DNA of 64,000 nt. Source: Erpobdella octoculata. Lineage: Eukaryota; Annelida; Clitellata; Hirudinida; Erpobdellidae. The stretch lies in assembly GCA_963978895.1 (NCBI GenBank), contig OZ022238.1, forward strand, positions 28,684,117 through 28,748,116, in the 5' to 3' direction. The first letter of the stretch is position 1. Every line of letters starts with the position of its first letter. The position numbers were made by a program, and so were the translations under genes. Below are positions 11,757 through 25,007 of the stretch, piece by piece. The notes beneath the pieces were generated by a model that was not told the DNA's origin, searched no databases, and saw only the letters and a program-made list of their open reading frames with translations.

Positions 11757-12484
11757 TAGAGAGTGACACGGGGACAACATTTCTTCCCCATCCCCACCCC
11801 GCAAAAAAAACTCTCTTCCCGTCCCCTCACTGTCCCCTCGCCCCATGTCCCCATCCCCTCAATATCTGTCCCCATCCCCTACCCATCCCCGCAGCTATCA
11901 TTCCCAAACCCTCATTGTCCCCGCATTTTAAATTTTTATGCAAGTTTATTTTGAAGTTAATTATTAAAAAAATTTGCAAAAAAGATAGTTATGTTTTAAA
12001 TGAAATAAGAAAGTAAAAAATATTAGTTCTTCAATCCATGAGTGCCTTGACATTTGTCAAATCGCAAGCGTTCACTTTTAATTGAAATTAATTTTTCGAT
12101 GTCGCATTTTCCCATGCATTTTCCCATTTCAATGTTTTTTAAAACTACAAGCGAAAATGTACTATTGAAATTAAACCGATTCAAAACCAAGACATTCAAC
12201 CGAAATGAAATACAAAAAGAAAGATACTCCGGTAGAATTAGCTAAACAAAGTACAAAGACGATAAAACAAAGTACAAAAAAAAATTAAAAATATTTTTTG
12301 AATTTAAAAAAATTAGTTTAAAACTTCATTACCGTTCCCGCGGAATTACCGTCAAAATTTTCCCCATTACCGCAAATTTGTCCCCCATTTTTTCCCCGAT
12401 ACCGCGCGGTAATGGTGAAATTTTTGAAATTTGTTCCCGTTACCGCGGTTATACTTCAGGTCGGTATTACCGTGTCACTCTCTA
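11757..12484. mobile_element. hAT MITE inserted in a GTAT array
   Basis: Ends are the inverted repeats TAGAGAGTGACACGG (left) and ccgtgtcactctcta (right). Both flanks read gtatgtat, fitting the 8-bp duplication of hAT elements, although the tetranucleotide background makes this partly trivial. The left interior carries ccccatcccc/gtcccc motifs (11785-11925) and the right carries accgcgg/taccg motifs (12330-12465), arranged like hAT subterminal repeats. No transposase is present, so it is non-autonomous. Confidence 0.85.
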
Positions 12485-12915
12485 GTATGTATGTATGTAT
12501 GTATGTATGTATGTATGTATGTATGTATGTATGTATGTATGTATGTATGTATGTATGTATGTATGTATGTATGTATGTATGTATGTATGTATGTATGTAT
12601 GTATGTATGTATGTATGTATGTATGTATGTATGTATGTATGTATGTATGTATGTATGTCTGTATGTATGTATGTATGTATGTATGTATGTATGTATGTAT
12701 GTATGTATGTATGTATGTATGTATGTATGTATGTATGTATGTATGTATGTATGTATGTATGTATGTATGTATGTATGTATGTATGTATGTATGTATGTAT
12801 GTATGTATGTATGTATGTATGTATGTATGTATGTATGTATGTATGTATGTATGCATGTATGTATGTATGTATGTATGTATGTATGTATGTATGTATGTAT
12901 ATATGTATTTATTTA
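12485..12915. repeat. (GTAT)n array, right part
   Basis: About 420 bases of GTAT/ATGT with three single-base variants. Confidence 0.98.
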
Positions 12916-13064
12916 TTTACCAATTTCCCATAACGCAGCGGCTGCGGAAGTCAACAGTTGGTATACTGCCAGTCCTAAGGATCAAAAGAGGTGGCGTATT
13001 AATCGAAAAATAATATATAATGAGATTGAAAAAAATCCGTCAATTTTGACGAGCTATCTCTAGT

Positions 13065-13631
<567 letters not shown>

Positions 13632-13728
13632 GGCATAGCCGGGTCTAAAATTCCGTTCCGGGTCCGAGTCCGGGTCTTCAGAGCCAATACCCGGAAATTC
13701 CGAGTCCGGGTCCGGGTGTTAGGTAATA
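13632..13728. repeat. GGGTCCG-rich short tandem motif
   Basis: Repeated gggtccgagtcc/cccggaaattcc units in an AT-rich setting; looks like the subterminal part of a DNA transposon, with no partner end found. Confidence 0.4.
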
Positions 13729-13842
13729 AGCTATAGTTGTACGGCCGGAGGCAATCATTCATGTTGAGTTGTTCATAAGTTTTTTAATACGCAAAAATCT
13801 GTTTTAATAATTGCTATATATATTCTATCAATATTAATCTAC

Positions 13843-15417
<1,575 letters not shown>

Positions 15418-15492
<75 letters not shown>
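15418..15492. repeat. (TA)n at the end of composite copy I
   Basis: Pure TA run directly after the gtcagtcagtcagg motif. Confidence 0.97.
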
Positions 15493-15493
<1 letters not shown>

Positions 15494-16090
15494 CATATCC
15501 AAATTTCATTACAATGTGTTTGGGCTGAGAGGTTCTATTGAAGTTTAAAATAAATCAGTACTGGAGAAAATTTTGCAATTCGACGTCAATACGGCGCATA
15601 GTTATTTGAGTGCGTTTACTTGGCTTATTATTAATTATTAAGTAATGTTTTGCTGGCATATAACTTTTTAATTAGTTGGAAAACGTTTTTCTCTGGGAAA
15701 GCATGTTAAGTAAAGTAAAGTAGTTTGTTTATTGAAGTAGAAAATGATTCCCTGGGAAAGCTCGTTATATATTGAGCAGTTTGTTTATTTAACATTCTAC
15801 AGGTCGCTAGAAATCTAGATTTGCTTTAATAATAGGGAGTCAGTTTTTCATTATTAGCTAGCCCTGAGACCATCGTAAATTTGTATCGCCATATCGACAT
15901 GTTATTTCTTTACTAGCCCATGCGGCTTCATGAACCGTGTTACGTTAGGCGCAAGTTTCACGTTGCTGTTTGCATCATGTTTTCAGCGTTTAGCGTGGTA
16001 GATCTTGTGCCGTGATTCGCGACTTTTAAATCGTTATAACTCAACAAATATAACTTGTACTTTAAATTTTTTTTTGCGTATTTGAGTTTT
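15493..16090. other. AT-rich stretch, nothing recognised
   Basis: A few short repeats such as ctctgggaaagc/ccctgggaaagctcg near 15690-15760, otherwise featureless. Confidence 0.4.
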
Positions 16091-16094
16091 TATT

Positions 16095-16420
16095 CATTAC
16101 TGTTGTAATAAAAAATAATATAAAGTATAAAAAATATTATTTTAAAACAGCACTCGTATACTAATGTACTAAAAGTTTAAAAATAATATTTAAGTGTATA
16201 TATTAACAGTTTTTGAATTAAACTTTTGGTTTGGAAGATTAAAGCGTTGGGCGATAGCAGGTCATTGATAATATCAAGATAACGCACAACGCTCTTTTAA
16301 AGTTCAGTTAATATGCACACTTTAATAATATTTTTGAACTTTTAGTCCATTAGTACCTATACGAGTGTTGTTTAAAAAAAATATTTTTTTACGTTATATT
16401 ATATTTTTTATTTGTTTGTC
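16095..16420. mobile_element. palindromic MITE
   Basis: 16142-16206 (cactcgtatactaatgtact...) is the inverted complement of 16307-16372 (...ccattagtacctatacgagtg), and AT-rich outer arms extend the match. The centre is near 16260. No ORF. Confidence 0.7.
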
Positions 16421-16514
16421 TTTATTTTTTATAAATATTATTTATGTTTTATTATTTATTATTTTGTACTGTTTAAATTTTTTTTAATCTAAAAACGGAT
16501 TAATTGTATTTAAT

Positions 16515-16590
16515 GTCACCGATCGAAGTACTAACCGAACTCGACGTTGCTTAACTTCGTTGATCGTGCGAGACGCGGTGTTTTCAAAAA
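16515..16590 (-). pseudogene. 5S rRNA-like fragment
   Basis: The minus strand reads cgaagttaagcaacgtcg then ggttagtacttcgatcggtg, matching the internal control region of animal 5S rRNA (GAAGTTAAGCA... GGTTAGTACTTGGATGGGTG). The 5' portion is diverged and the 3' stem is missing. It is a 5S pseudogene or the head of a 5S-derived SINE, not a working gene. Confidence 0.7.
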
Positions 16591-16901
16591 CAACTTCTGC
16601 GCTGAAACAAATAAATAACAAATTACAAACAACAACGTATCAAGTTAATATAAGCGTTGTAGAATAGCTTAGAAACAAACAAACATGGTAATTAAGTTGT
16701 GTGATTGGTTGATTGGTCCTGTTAAAGAGAACTGCTTCTGCTTGACACAGGACATCATCCATGACCTGATTTCAAATATAAATTTAGAAGATTTAAAAAT
16801 AATTTTTAAACGATAAAAAATTCGCTGAATGTCAGTTAAATAAAAATTGTATAAAAATTTATATATATAGTGGAATATTTTAATCACTGTTTTATTTATC
16901 A

Positions 16902-17193
16902 ACTAGCGGGGTACCCGGTGTTGCCCGGGGTTTTTAGAGGTTTTTCTAATGCTTGTCTCTCTCGCTCCCATTTCTTTCCCAGGTTGTTTTCCAGTTTCTA
17001 CTTGCTCTCCCGCTCCCGGTCACTTCCCCGCTCTTGGTCGCTCCTCGCTCCAGGTCGCTTTTTTCCCGCTAGCTCTTTCGATCCTGGTCGCTTGGTTGCC
17101 CGGGGCTTTTAGAGGTTTTTTTAGAATGCTTGTCTCTCTCGATCCCGTTTCCTTACCCGTTTACTTTCCCCTTACCGGTCGCTTTCCCGTTCC

Positions 17194-17198
<5 letters not shown>
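16902..17198 (+). repeat. CCCGG-head repeat, truncated
   Basis: Begins ctagcggggtacccggtgtt; a second gttgcccggggcttttagag copy at 17094 shows internal duplication. Units of cgctcccggtcgctt follow. It ends in a 60-base TA run rather than the usual 3' part. Confidence 0.75.
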
Positions 17199-17260
<62 letters not shown>

Positions 17261-17337
17261 AATACTTCGGTGCTATATGTTCTTTTAGGCAAACTCGATT
17301 GAAAAAATAATAAACAATGGTATTCTTTTGATTTAAC

Positions 17338-17590
17338 TCTTAAACTTTTTGGTTCTCTAAATAGTAATAAAACTAATAATAATAATAATAAATGTTTTAA
17401 CTCATCTACAACTTCTGTTAAAAATATGCATGTTAATAGTGCCAATGTTTCTTTAGGTATTTCTTCGTTGAATGAATGTTTTGTACCAGACGTTTGTGTT
17501 TCAAAGGTTATAGATAATGTATGTGATTCTTCTTCCAGTCACGTCCTTGAAGTTGACTGTAATTCCGTTGTTAAAGGCTTTACTAACTGA
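17338..17590 (+). pseudogene. unrecognised ORF fragment
   Basis: An open frame without an ATG: LKLFGSLNSNK, an Asn run, then NMHVNSANVSLGISSLNECF and FVPDVCVSKVIDN to a stop. The composition is protein-like, with no known domain. It is followed at 17767 by gctctgatgatggcaaaaa, ttgccgaaa, a motif repeated near 18471, as if both segments end the same element family. Confidence 0.35.
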
Positions 17591-17873
17591 TCTTAATTAT
17601 TTAGTTATTACTGTTATTATTATAATTATTTTAATTTAAATATTTTTTATGTTGTTACATTTGTATATAATAAATTTAAATTTTATTTAAATTGTATTTT
17701 AATTCCTTTCAATTAGTTGTATCTTTTACCATTTAGTCACTGCATTTTATTTTAAAAAAGTTAAACGGCTCTGATGATGGCAAAAAATTGCCGAAATAGA
17801 TCTATAAGCCTATAAGATTATGGAGTTTGTGTTTGGTAATAAATTATTTTTAAACCGATTTAGAGTATTGGAA

Positions 17874-17903
<30 letters not shown>

Positions 17904-17907
<4 letters not shown>

Positions 17908-18162
17908 GGCGGCGGTGAGAGCGGTGAAGGCTCTCGACACGAAAGCGTTGGCCAGCCGGTCCGTGACAACTCGTCATATACGTTTGATCGGGTTTCGGTA
18001 GATGCGACATTGTGTGACGACCGTGCTGTTTCAGCTGTGCCTAATGAGATTGTTTCGATAAATGAAGCAGTTAGTGATGAAAATGTTCTTTTGGCAAGAA
18101 TGGCGGCAGTTCTGCATTGTGACAATATAACTATGCGACGTCGACGATACCGTTTTGTCTAA
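17904..18162 (+). pseudogene. unrecognised ORF fragment
   Basis: Directly after a short TA run the frame reads GGGGESGEGSRHESVGQP, then VDATLCDDRAVSAVPNEIV and ENVLLARMAAVLHCDN before a stop. Acidic, with no known domain. The 3' flank at 18471 holds gctctgatgatgacaaagta, ctgtcgaaacg, which parallels the end motif at 17767. A similar motif occurs downstream of some Penelope-like elements, but this is weak. Confidence 0.35.
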
Positions 18163-18602
18163 AATAACGTGGCATTTTAATTAATTAATTTAATTTTGGC
18201 AATTCTTCAGAGATGGTTTCCGTTTGAACAATGTCATGGTTGCGCGAGATGTGACGTAGATCTGTCGTTTGACAATTAATAGATTTTGTTTTTCGACCGT
18301 ATTTTTAAATGTATAACAGTTTTATTATATAATCTATTTTCTTAATATCTCCCTTCAGTAAAATAAATTAACATGTCATTCTCGAAAAATAAATATTATT
18401 TTGTTTCACTATCGGTTTTAACTAATTTCACTTTTCATTATTCTATCCATGTTTTGTTTTTTCTTTTCGGGCTCTGATGATGACAAAGTAACTGTCGAAA
18501 CGCGTTAGCCCTGTTTATTACTTTAAACTTATAAGTTAGACCTTGTAGTTTATTTTATAACATTATTGTCTTTTTAAATTTTTTATAAATAAACGTTACT
18601 AC

Positions 18603-18760
18603 GGCATGTCGACTTGACAAAATTATGAAGTCATTTTAAATAAGAAAAAAACAAGGTTTATTTCTTTATGTTTCAATAAAATGCAAAACCACTCCAAAAA
18701 CCCCATATATGATTGCCGAAATCGTTATAATTGTTGTCAGAAGTGGTATAAAAAAAAGGT
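18603..18760 (+). repeat. repeat pair member (see 23527-23660)
   Basis: catgtcgacttgacaaaatt through tttcaataaaatgcaaaacc to accccatatatgat is repeated with changes at 23527-23660. The two copies bracket the ORF/LINE/hAT cluster. Confidence 0.6.
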
Positions 18761-18796
18761 TTTGCAGTTACTTGAAGAACTTGAAAACGAGGGTTG

Positions 18797-19071
18797 AACG
18801 CTAACGGAGGAAAGCCCGAGCTTGTGGACCGCCACCGGACCTCATTGGGGGACAATGGGTTTGACCCAGAAGAATACGAGTTTGATACAAGTGAGGAATT
18901 AAGAAGCTTGATAAGAGAATTGACGAGAAAACTAAACAAAGTAGCAGAGAAGAGAGTGGAAAAAGAGAACAGAGCAGCTATGAACATGATGAAAGAAGAA
19001 TTATTTTTTGGTGGTCAGGCTCGTACTGAAAAAGAAATAGCAGCGGCTGGTACGGCAATGCTGCTAGTGAA
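18797..19071 (+). pseudogene. unknown ORF family, 5' piece before the hAT insertion
   Basis: An open frame lacking an ATG reads NANGGKPELVDRHRTSLGDN, then DPEEYEFDTSEELRSLIREL and on to TAMLLVNS. The Glu/Lys-rich middle could be a coiled coil. It is interrupted by the hAT element at 19072. Across the insertion the frame continues exactly (LLVNSKQINEKG) if one 8-base duplication is discounted. No known family. Confidence 0.45.
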
Positions 19072-20016
19072 CAGTGATGGGCAAAAGTTAACTAAAAAGT
19101 TACTAATAGTTTAACTACACTTTTTTAATTAAAAGCAAAGTTTAACTAAGTCAAAAAAGATTAAAGTGATAGTTTAACTATTTTTTTAGTTGCTAACTAA
19201 AAAGTTTAATTAATAAAATTTAATTGCCTAAAAAATTTAAATAAAACTTTATGTTTATCTGTTCATGGGTTTATACCTTATTATGTTTTGTTTACAATAA
19301 CTTCCTTTTTAACTCTCGAGCCTGTCCGTGTTAAAGTGTAGAGGATAGTATATAGACTAGGAATCAGTAAATAATAGGATGCATAGGGTGCGTTGTTATT
19401 TACCAGATTCATTTGAGACCGCTTTGCTCCTATTGGTGGTCCAGGCTCCAGGCTCACGCCTTCTTACCGTTGTACTTTTACGCTTGACTCCTACTTAGAG
19501 CAGAAGCTACTGGGGTTAAACCAGGATTCACTATCGCGATCATTTTAACAACGCGCCCATAGTGCTATAGTAAAAATTTAATTTGAAGAAATCAAGCATA
19601 AAGGAGACAGTCAGGACGGTAAAAATTACAGTGCAAGATGCCGATTTTGCCCTGTGGCAACGTTTGGTGATTTTTTTTATAAATAAATATTTAATATGCA
19701 GTTCTGTTGAAAATAAAACTTCAAACATTGAGTCGTTCTACTCTTTGATCATGTTAATAATGATTAAGGAACAAAATTTCAAGAATTGAATCATTCTACT
19801 TTTTGATCATGTTATTAGTTAATTGAAAGAACCAAAAGTGCCAAAACCATTATAAAAAACAAAAAAGTTAAGAAATAGTTGGAAAAAGTTTAGCTACTTT
19901 TTTTTAGTTTAGTTATCAATTATTTTAAATAAATTGCAACTAAAAGTTTAACTAAGGTTTTTTAATTAAAAGTTAGTTGAAGTTTAACTTTAAAAAATAG
20001 TTTGTGCCCATCTCTG
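19072..20016. mobile_element. non-autonomous hAT element (945 bp)
   Basis: Left end CAGTGATGGGCAAAAG and right end complement CAGAGATGGGCACAAA are hAT-type inverted repeats. The flanks carry a perfect 8-base duplication ctagtgaa (19064-19071 and 20017-20024). Subterminal regions have repeated agtttaacta/agttaactaa motifs on both sides. No transposase is present. Insertion interrupts the ORF at 18797-20157. Confidence 0.92.
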
Positions 20017-20157
20017 CTAGTGAACAGCAAACAAATAAATGAAAAAGGGAGATCTTCTAGTAGTGATTTGTCTGAGTGTTGTCTGGATGGCAAGGCTATT
20101 GAGAGTCTGGTCACAGAGATGGATGAGGCAATGTGGACACGGTTCTGGACCAGCATT
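20017..20157 (+). pseudogene. unknown ORF family, piece after the hAT insertion
   Basis: Continues the frame of 18797-19071: LVNSKQINEKGRSSSSDLSE, CCLDGKAIESLV, TEMDEAMWTRF. It is then cut by the 3' end of a minus-strand LINE. Confidence 0.4.
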
Positions 20158-22140
20158 ATTATACAAGTTTTTTATATAGCGCTTTTTTACAAAATAAAAA
20201 TCGCAAAGGCGTACTGCACAATTAAACGGAGAAGAATAATTCTGTCTTAAGCCGCTCTGAAAAGACACTAAAAGGCATCGTGGGATCCTTCAGAGCGGTG
20301 GGAAGGCTATTCCAGGCCACAGGACCAGCCACAGAAAATCTCCGCCTGCCAATCGTCACAGTTTCCGTCTGAGGGGCATGTAGATCGCCGGCGCCGCTGA
20401 TCGAAGATGAGACCGACCCAAGAGTAGAGAGACCGGAACACACAATTCCTGAAGATAGACAGGAGCCATGCCATGGAGACATTTGAAGACCATAGAGCAG
20501 AGTTTGAAACGGATTCTCTTCGGAAAGGGAAGCCAATGAAACGCGTCCGTATCAGACTCAAGACGCTGGCCCAGCCAGGCAATCGCAGCACAAGACGGGC
20601 AGCTGCCCGAAAAGCAGATTGAAGCCTGTTGGTCTGGAACAGCGGTAAACCAGCCAGGACCCCGTTGCAATAGTCAACCGGCTGTGCACCAATGCTCTTA
20701 CAAGGGAGTGAACAGAGTCTGTAGTGAGACTCCTGCGGATGACACGTAGCTGACGAAGATGGTAGAAAAAGGCACGGGTGAAATGGGAAATGTGTGTCTC
20801 CATGGACAGATAACGGTCAACCAACACCCCAAGATTCCGAACAAATGCGGAAAGCCTGACTGAAACCCCAGCAATATCCACATCCCCCATCAGACAATGC
20901 TTTAGCCGCCGAGATGAACCCAGCTATATCAGCTCAGTCTTTGATGGATTGAGTTTCAAGAGATTACTGGCCATCCACGAGCTGATCTCGCTAATGCAGG
21001 CAAACATTCTTGGCACAAGATCAGAGCATGACATTTGTGGAGAGTTACTGTAAATTTGCAGATCGTCAGCATAGGAATGAGCTAAGAACCCATGTCTGGT
21101 GGCGACACCGATGACATCAGCAGTGTAAAGAAGAAACAGCACCGGACCAAGGACGGACCCCTGCGGGACACCGTAGAGGAGAGAAGTCGACTCAGATGAG
21201 ACATTGTTGCAGCGGATGCAGTGGGACCGGTCCGCCAGGCAGTAGCCGAACCATTTCACGACAGTACCACCACGACCAAACGAGTTATGAAGCCTATCAT
21301 ACAAGATCTGATAATCAACGGTGTCGAACGCAGCACTAAGGTCCAGAAAGCCCTGAAACGTGATCCTTCCCAGGTCGGCTGCTATGTAGAAATCCGATAG
21401 CACCTTCAAGACAACAGTCTCAGTAGAATGATGCTTTTTATAGGCTGACTGCCATCGTGGCAGGAGGTTATTTTCATTGAGATATATGTTCATCTGGTCA
21501 CCGACACATCGCTCCAACAGCTTAGACAAATACCACAAATTGGAAATTGGACAATAGTTGGCAGGGTTGTGCGGATTCAAGTTCGGCTTCTTGAGGACTG
21601 GCGTGATGATGACTTTTTTTAGTTTAGGGGAAAAAACCTTGTCTTAGCGAAGAGTTGACCAGAAATGACACGAATGGTGCCAGTTCATTGGAATATTGTT
21701 TTATTGTCCATGTTGGCGCTGGGTATAAAGAACAGTTTTTGTTAGGTGAAGCCCTGATGAGCCAGATGATGTAGTTAGCATCCATAGGCCTGAATTCCCG
21801 CAGCAAGCTGGGACAGCCTCCAGCACAGTAGCGTGGACAAGAAGATGTCAAAGTAGACTGGCGAACCATCTCGGTCTTCTCCAAAAACGCTTTCAAGAAA
21901 TCATCCACCGCAAGATCATTGGGTGGAGCTGAATTGCCACAGCCACCGCCAAGTTTTCTAGATAATGTTCTCCAGAGCTTTTCAGGATTACCTTGACTAT
22001 CAGCAATTTTTCCTCTTCAGTAAGAATTTTGTTTCTGCCTAAAAAGGCCGTGAGACGCCTGTTCCTGGCTCACCCACAGAATGCGATCACCCGGGTCTCG
22101 AGTCCGCTTGTTGCTGGTGAAAAAAATACTGTGGGTTGCT
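20158..22140 (-). mobile_element. CR1/Jockey-superfamily LINE, 5'-truncated and decayed
   Basis: The minus strand encodes a non-LTR reverse transcriptase: NYCPISNL (fingers), LDLSAAFDTVDYQIL (motif A), YGVPQGSVLGPVLF (motif B) and YADDLQIY (motif C) at about 21040-21580, then the thumb and a C-terminal block ending AWNSLPTALKD at about 20270. The endonuclease is missing. The frame has an amber stop at 20924-20926, in place of an expected Trp by comparison with relatives, and at least two frameshifts beyond it. The 3' end (agcgctatataaaaaacttg) is of a type common in animal LINEs. Inactive. Confidence 0.88.
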
Positions 22141-22211
22141 GTGGCGTAACCCAGTTTTAACCGGAACCCACCAGCTGTGTCTCAGACCATGTGACCGATA
22201 ATAGCCGTACA

Positions 22212-23211
22212 GACTGAACAGACCAGGTGGGGCTCAAAGAAAACAAAGACAAAAAAATTGATCCAAGTTTGTGGCGGGGCGCAACCGAGGTGGGCCCTGT
22301 GGCTGAGTGTTGCTGGACTCTGACAGATTTTGGAAAAATTGTCGGCTCAGTCGGAGAAGTTTCGGAAGATTGCTTGATCAAAATTACCAAAGATATTCCT
22401 GTTGGAGAAAAGGTTTTTGACAGTTTCGTGTTAGGTGACAGTAGCTTGAATGAGGTGTGTGACGACGAGACCTGTGATGCGGCGTCTGGAGAGGGTGTTT
22501 CACGGTTTTTGCATGTCGGGCCGGATTTATTAAGTAGTCATCAGTTCCAAAACATTGGGGATAAGTTTGTGTTAGAGAAAAATAGTTTTTTAAAATGATG
22601 TAACGGAACTTCGAGTTATGTCTAATAATTGGAACGCCAATGTGAGTGATATTGCCACGGATGAGTCGGCTGAAGAGGTTGCTACCCCGGATGTTGCGGT
22701 ACAAGTAGAAAAAATTTGTTCGGATGCTGCTGATAGATGTGGTGGTGTAGGTATTGAAACGACAGTTTTATTTGGAAGATTTGAAGGTGCTTGTACGGAT
22801 GCCAATTTGGCTGAGGGTCAAAGCGGTTTGGCGAAAGATTTTGTGTTTCAGCGATGGCTCGCAGGAATAGAACTAAAACTTAGTAGGGTTGGACAGTTCT
22901 GCATTAACGATAATCCTGTGTTAAAAAACTTAAAAAGCGGTAGAAGGTCGAAAACTGACTGTGCCGTACAGTTGCGGGTTTGGTTGCGTGGAATCATCGG
23001 TGACCTAGTGGGGGCCCGATGTGAATCGGCAGTTATGTATGGAAAACGATTTGACGTGGTATTTAAGCCCACAAAGCCGAATCGGAAAATCACACAGGCT
23101 GCAGCGAGAATGGAAGAGACTGCGTCAAACAGTCAAAAAATTTTTTTGTCAATGTTTAACGCGGCGTTAATCCTCAGACTTTTAAACCACGAAGAAAGGG
23201 TTCTTTGCAGA
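22212..23211 (+). pseudogene. unknown multicopy ORF family, 3' piece
   Basis: Two overlapping open frames: 22212-22598 (GLKENKDKKIDPSLWRGATE, VGEVSEDCLIKITKD, FQNIGDKFVLEKNSF) and, after a one-base shift in a T/A run at about 22585, 22597-23211 (TELRVMSNNWNANVSD, GIETTVLFGRFEGACTDANL, DFVFQRWLAGIELKLSRVG, GRRSKTDCAVQLRVWLRGII, ESAVMYGKRFDVVFKPTKP). A second copy at 1230-1372 retains the intact frame at the shift. The protein-like composition and duplication argue for a mobile-element ORF, perhaps gag-like. No zinc knuckle or enzyme motif was seen. A SINE interrupts its 3' end. Confidence 0.5.
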
Positions 23212-23358
23212 GGCAGCCTTTTATAAGCGCCTACCCCTTTAGCAAATGCAAGTGAACTCCTTGCTTAAGGCAGTTACACTGGTGACGCCGGTGAGGCTCA
23301 AACTGCCAGCCTAACGATCGGCAGGCGAACGCTCTACCGTTTCTGCCACCAGCGCCTC
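23212..23358 (-). repeat. tRNA-derived SINE
   Basis: The minus strand reads ggtggcagaaacggtagagc, gttcgcctgccgatcg and gtttgagcctcaccgg, A- and B-box-like segments of a tRNA head. A second copy is at 53098-53249. The tail reads aagcaaggagttcacttgc. It cuts into the ORF that ends near 23211. Confidence 0.7.
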
Positions 23359-23526
23359 TTGATCATGTCGTTAGTGAATTGCGGTCAAGGCCGCTTGGAA
23401 AAATGAAGGCTTCTTGTATTCATCACTCTCTCGAGTATTTCGGAGATGACAAAGCTGTTCGGGACAAACAAGATTAAGGAGGGGGTAGTGGAATGTTTTT
23501 ATCATTGTTTTATTTACCAATTACTT

Positions 23527-23662
23527 GCATGTCGTCTTGAAAAAATTAAGTAGTCATTTTAATGTAGAAATAAGGCGGAAATGAAGCTTTGTTTCTTTGT
23601 CTTTCAATAAACTGCAAAGTCATTCCATGAACCCCATATACGATAGGCGATGCTGTAAGTTG
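23527..23662 (+). repeat. repeat pair member (see 18603-18760)
   Basis: catgtcgtcttgaaaaaatt, tttcaataaactgcaaagtc and accccatatacgat match the 18.6-kb copy. Confidence 0.6.
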
Positions 23663-23689
23663 TTAATTTTGACATTACAATTTTTAAAA

Positions 23690-24050
23690 CCTTTATATTA
23701 ACTTTACCACCTGTCTTGCTTGTTTGATTGCTTGCTTGCGAATGTTTGCAAACCTTGAAAGTGAAAATTTACTAAGTTCCCGTTATTCAATCGTGCTGAA
23801 ATTTGAAATATAGTCTTGTTCCTGTTGTCAATACATTCCATTAAAGTTTGAAAATTTTTTGTAATTAAAAATAATAATTAATTTTAAAACAAAAACAAAT
23901 TAAATATAGTTAAATAAATGTTTAAATATTTAAATTTTAAAAAATGTTATTTAAAAGGAATTTTTTGTAATAAATGAAAAGCCGGCAAATCCAGAAATAA
24001 AAGGGAATTGTGAAAAAGACTGGTTTTTACGGCTTACTTGTTACAAAACT
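23690..24050 (+). repeat. family A interspersed repeat, copy 2
   Basis: Aligns throughout with 8015-8390, including gcaaaccttgaaagtgaaaa, aatgaaaagccggcaa and tttttacggcttac. Confidence 0.75.
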
Positions 24051-24171
24051 AATTTGTTGATGGATCTACAAGCATTTTGGAAACATGTAAATTAAACAAT
24101 TTTTAAAAACAAAATTTGAAAAAAATCTGTTTCTTTTTAGTTATAAAATAACGGCCGTCATTTATCGGTGA

Positions 24172-24256
24172 TTGTTGGTAGCTCAATCGGTAAGAGTGCA
24201 TGCATGAGAAAAAGTGGTGTTGCAGGTGACAGAAAGTCCGGTTTCGAATTCCTTTC
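24172..24256 (+). repeat. tRNA-like SINE head
   Basis: ggtagctcaatcggtaagag (A-box) and ccggtttcgaattcc (B-box) are tRNA-like, but the intervening arms do not pair. It runs into a TA array. Confidence 0.5.
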
Positions 24257-24290
24257 GAGTCATAACTGTTTTTATGTATTTATATATAAA

Positions 24291-24448
<158 letters not shown>

Positions 24449-24487
24449 ACTAACACCAGAAAAACTATGAAATCATTGAGTAATTTT

Positions 24488-24562
24488 TAGCGGGTGATGG
24501 GGGTTTAGCGGTAAGGCATTCATCGGTAAACGGTTCGAATCCTACCGGCGTCACCAGCGTCC
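24488..24562 (+). repeat. tRNA-like SINE head
   Basis: ggtttagcggtaaggcattc and acggttcgaatcctaccggc resemble A and B boxes. The ending cggcgtcacc is shared with the SINE at 23212-23358, so it is probably the same family in the opposite orientation. Confidence 0.5.
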
Positions 24563-25007
24563 GCAGAGGTATAGGTAGAAGAGGTAGGTGCTTGAAAAAT
24601 GGATGCCCGTGAGTGTTCTGTAAAATGGTCTCACTAATGAAAAAAAGCTAGAATGATAAGTTGTTCATAGTCTAGAATTCTAACGACTAACTTACAATTG
24701 AACACTGTTTAAAAATAGAAAACTAATAGTAACAAATTATAACTACAAAAACCATTATTTAAAGCTTTAATTTATATATAAGTAAATGGAAAATGAAATC
24801 ACTGTTGAATGATGATTTCATAATGTATGCGGTTTCAAGACAAATTTCTGATGAAAGCTCCAATGGTTATAAATCGTCTATTTAATGTTCAAACATGAAT
24901 TCAAAGATGCTTAAAAAGTCAAGAGCAATAAATTATTAGCGAAGTTTTTTTCAAACAGCAAAACAAAAGAACGAAAAAAATATTTTTTTTAGAAAAATTC
25001 AGCGCAC
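24563..25007. other. tetraspanin intron, nothing recognised
   Basis: AT-rich unique sequence downstream of exon 5 in the transcript. Confidence 0.5.

Noticed and set aside
12412..13063. MYVC/IHTY repeat proteins here and at 51250-53400 and 60265-60755
   Set aside because: GTAT/CATA arrays open all frames.
22384..23093. Minus-strand open frames opposite the unknown ORF family
   Set aside because: The two genomic copies conserve the plus-strand reading better.
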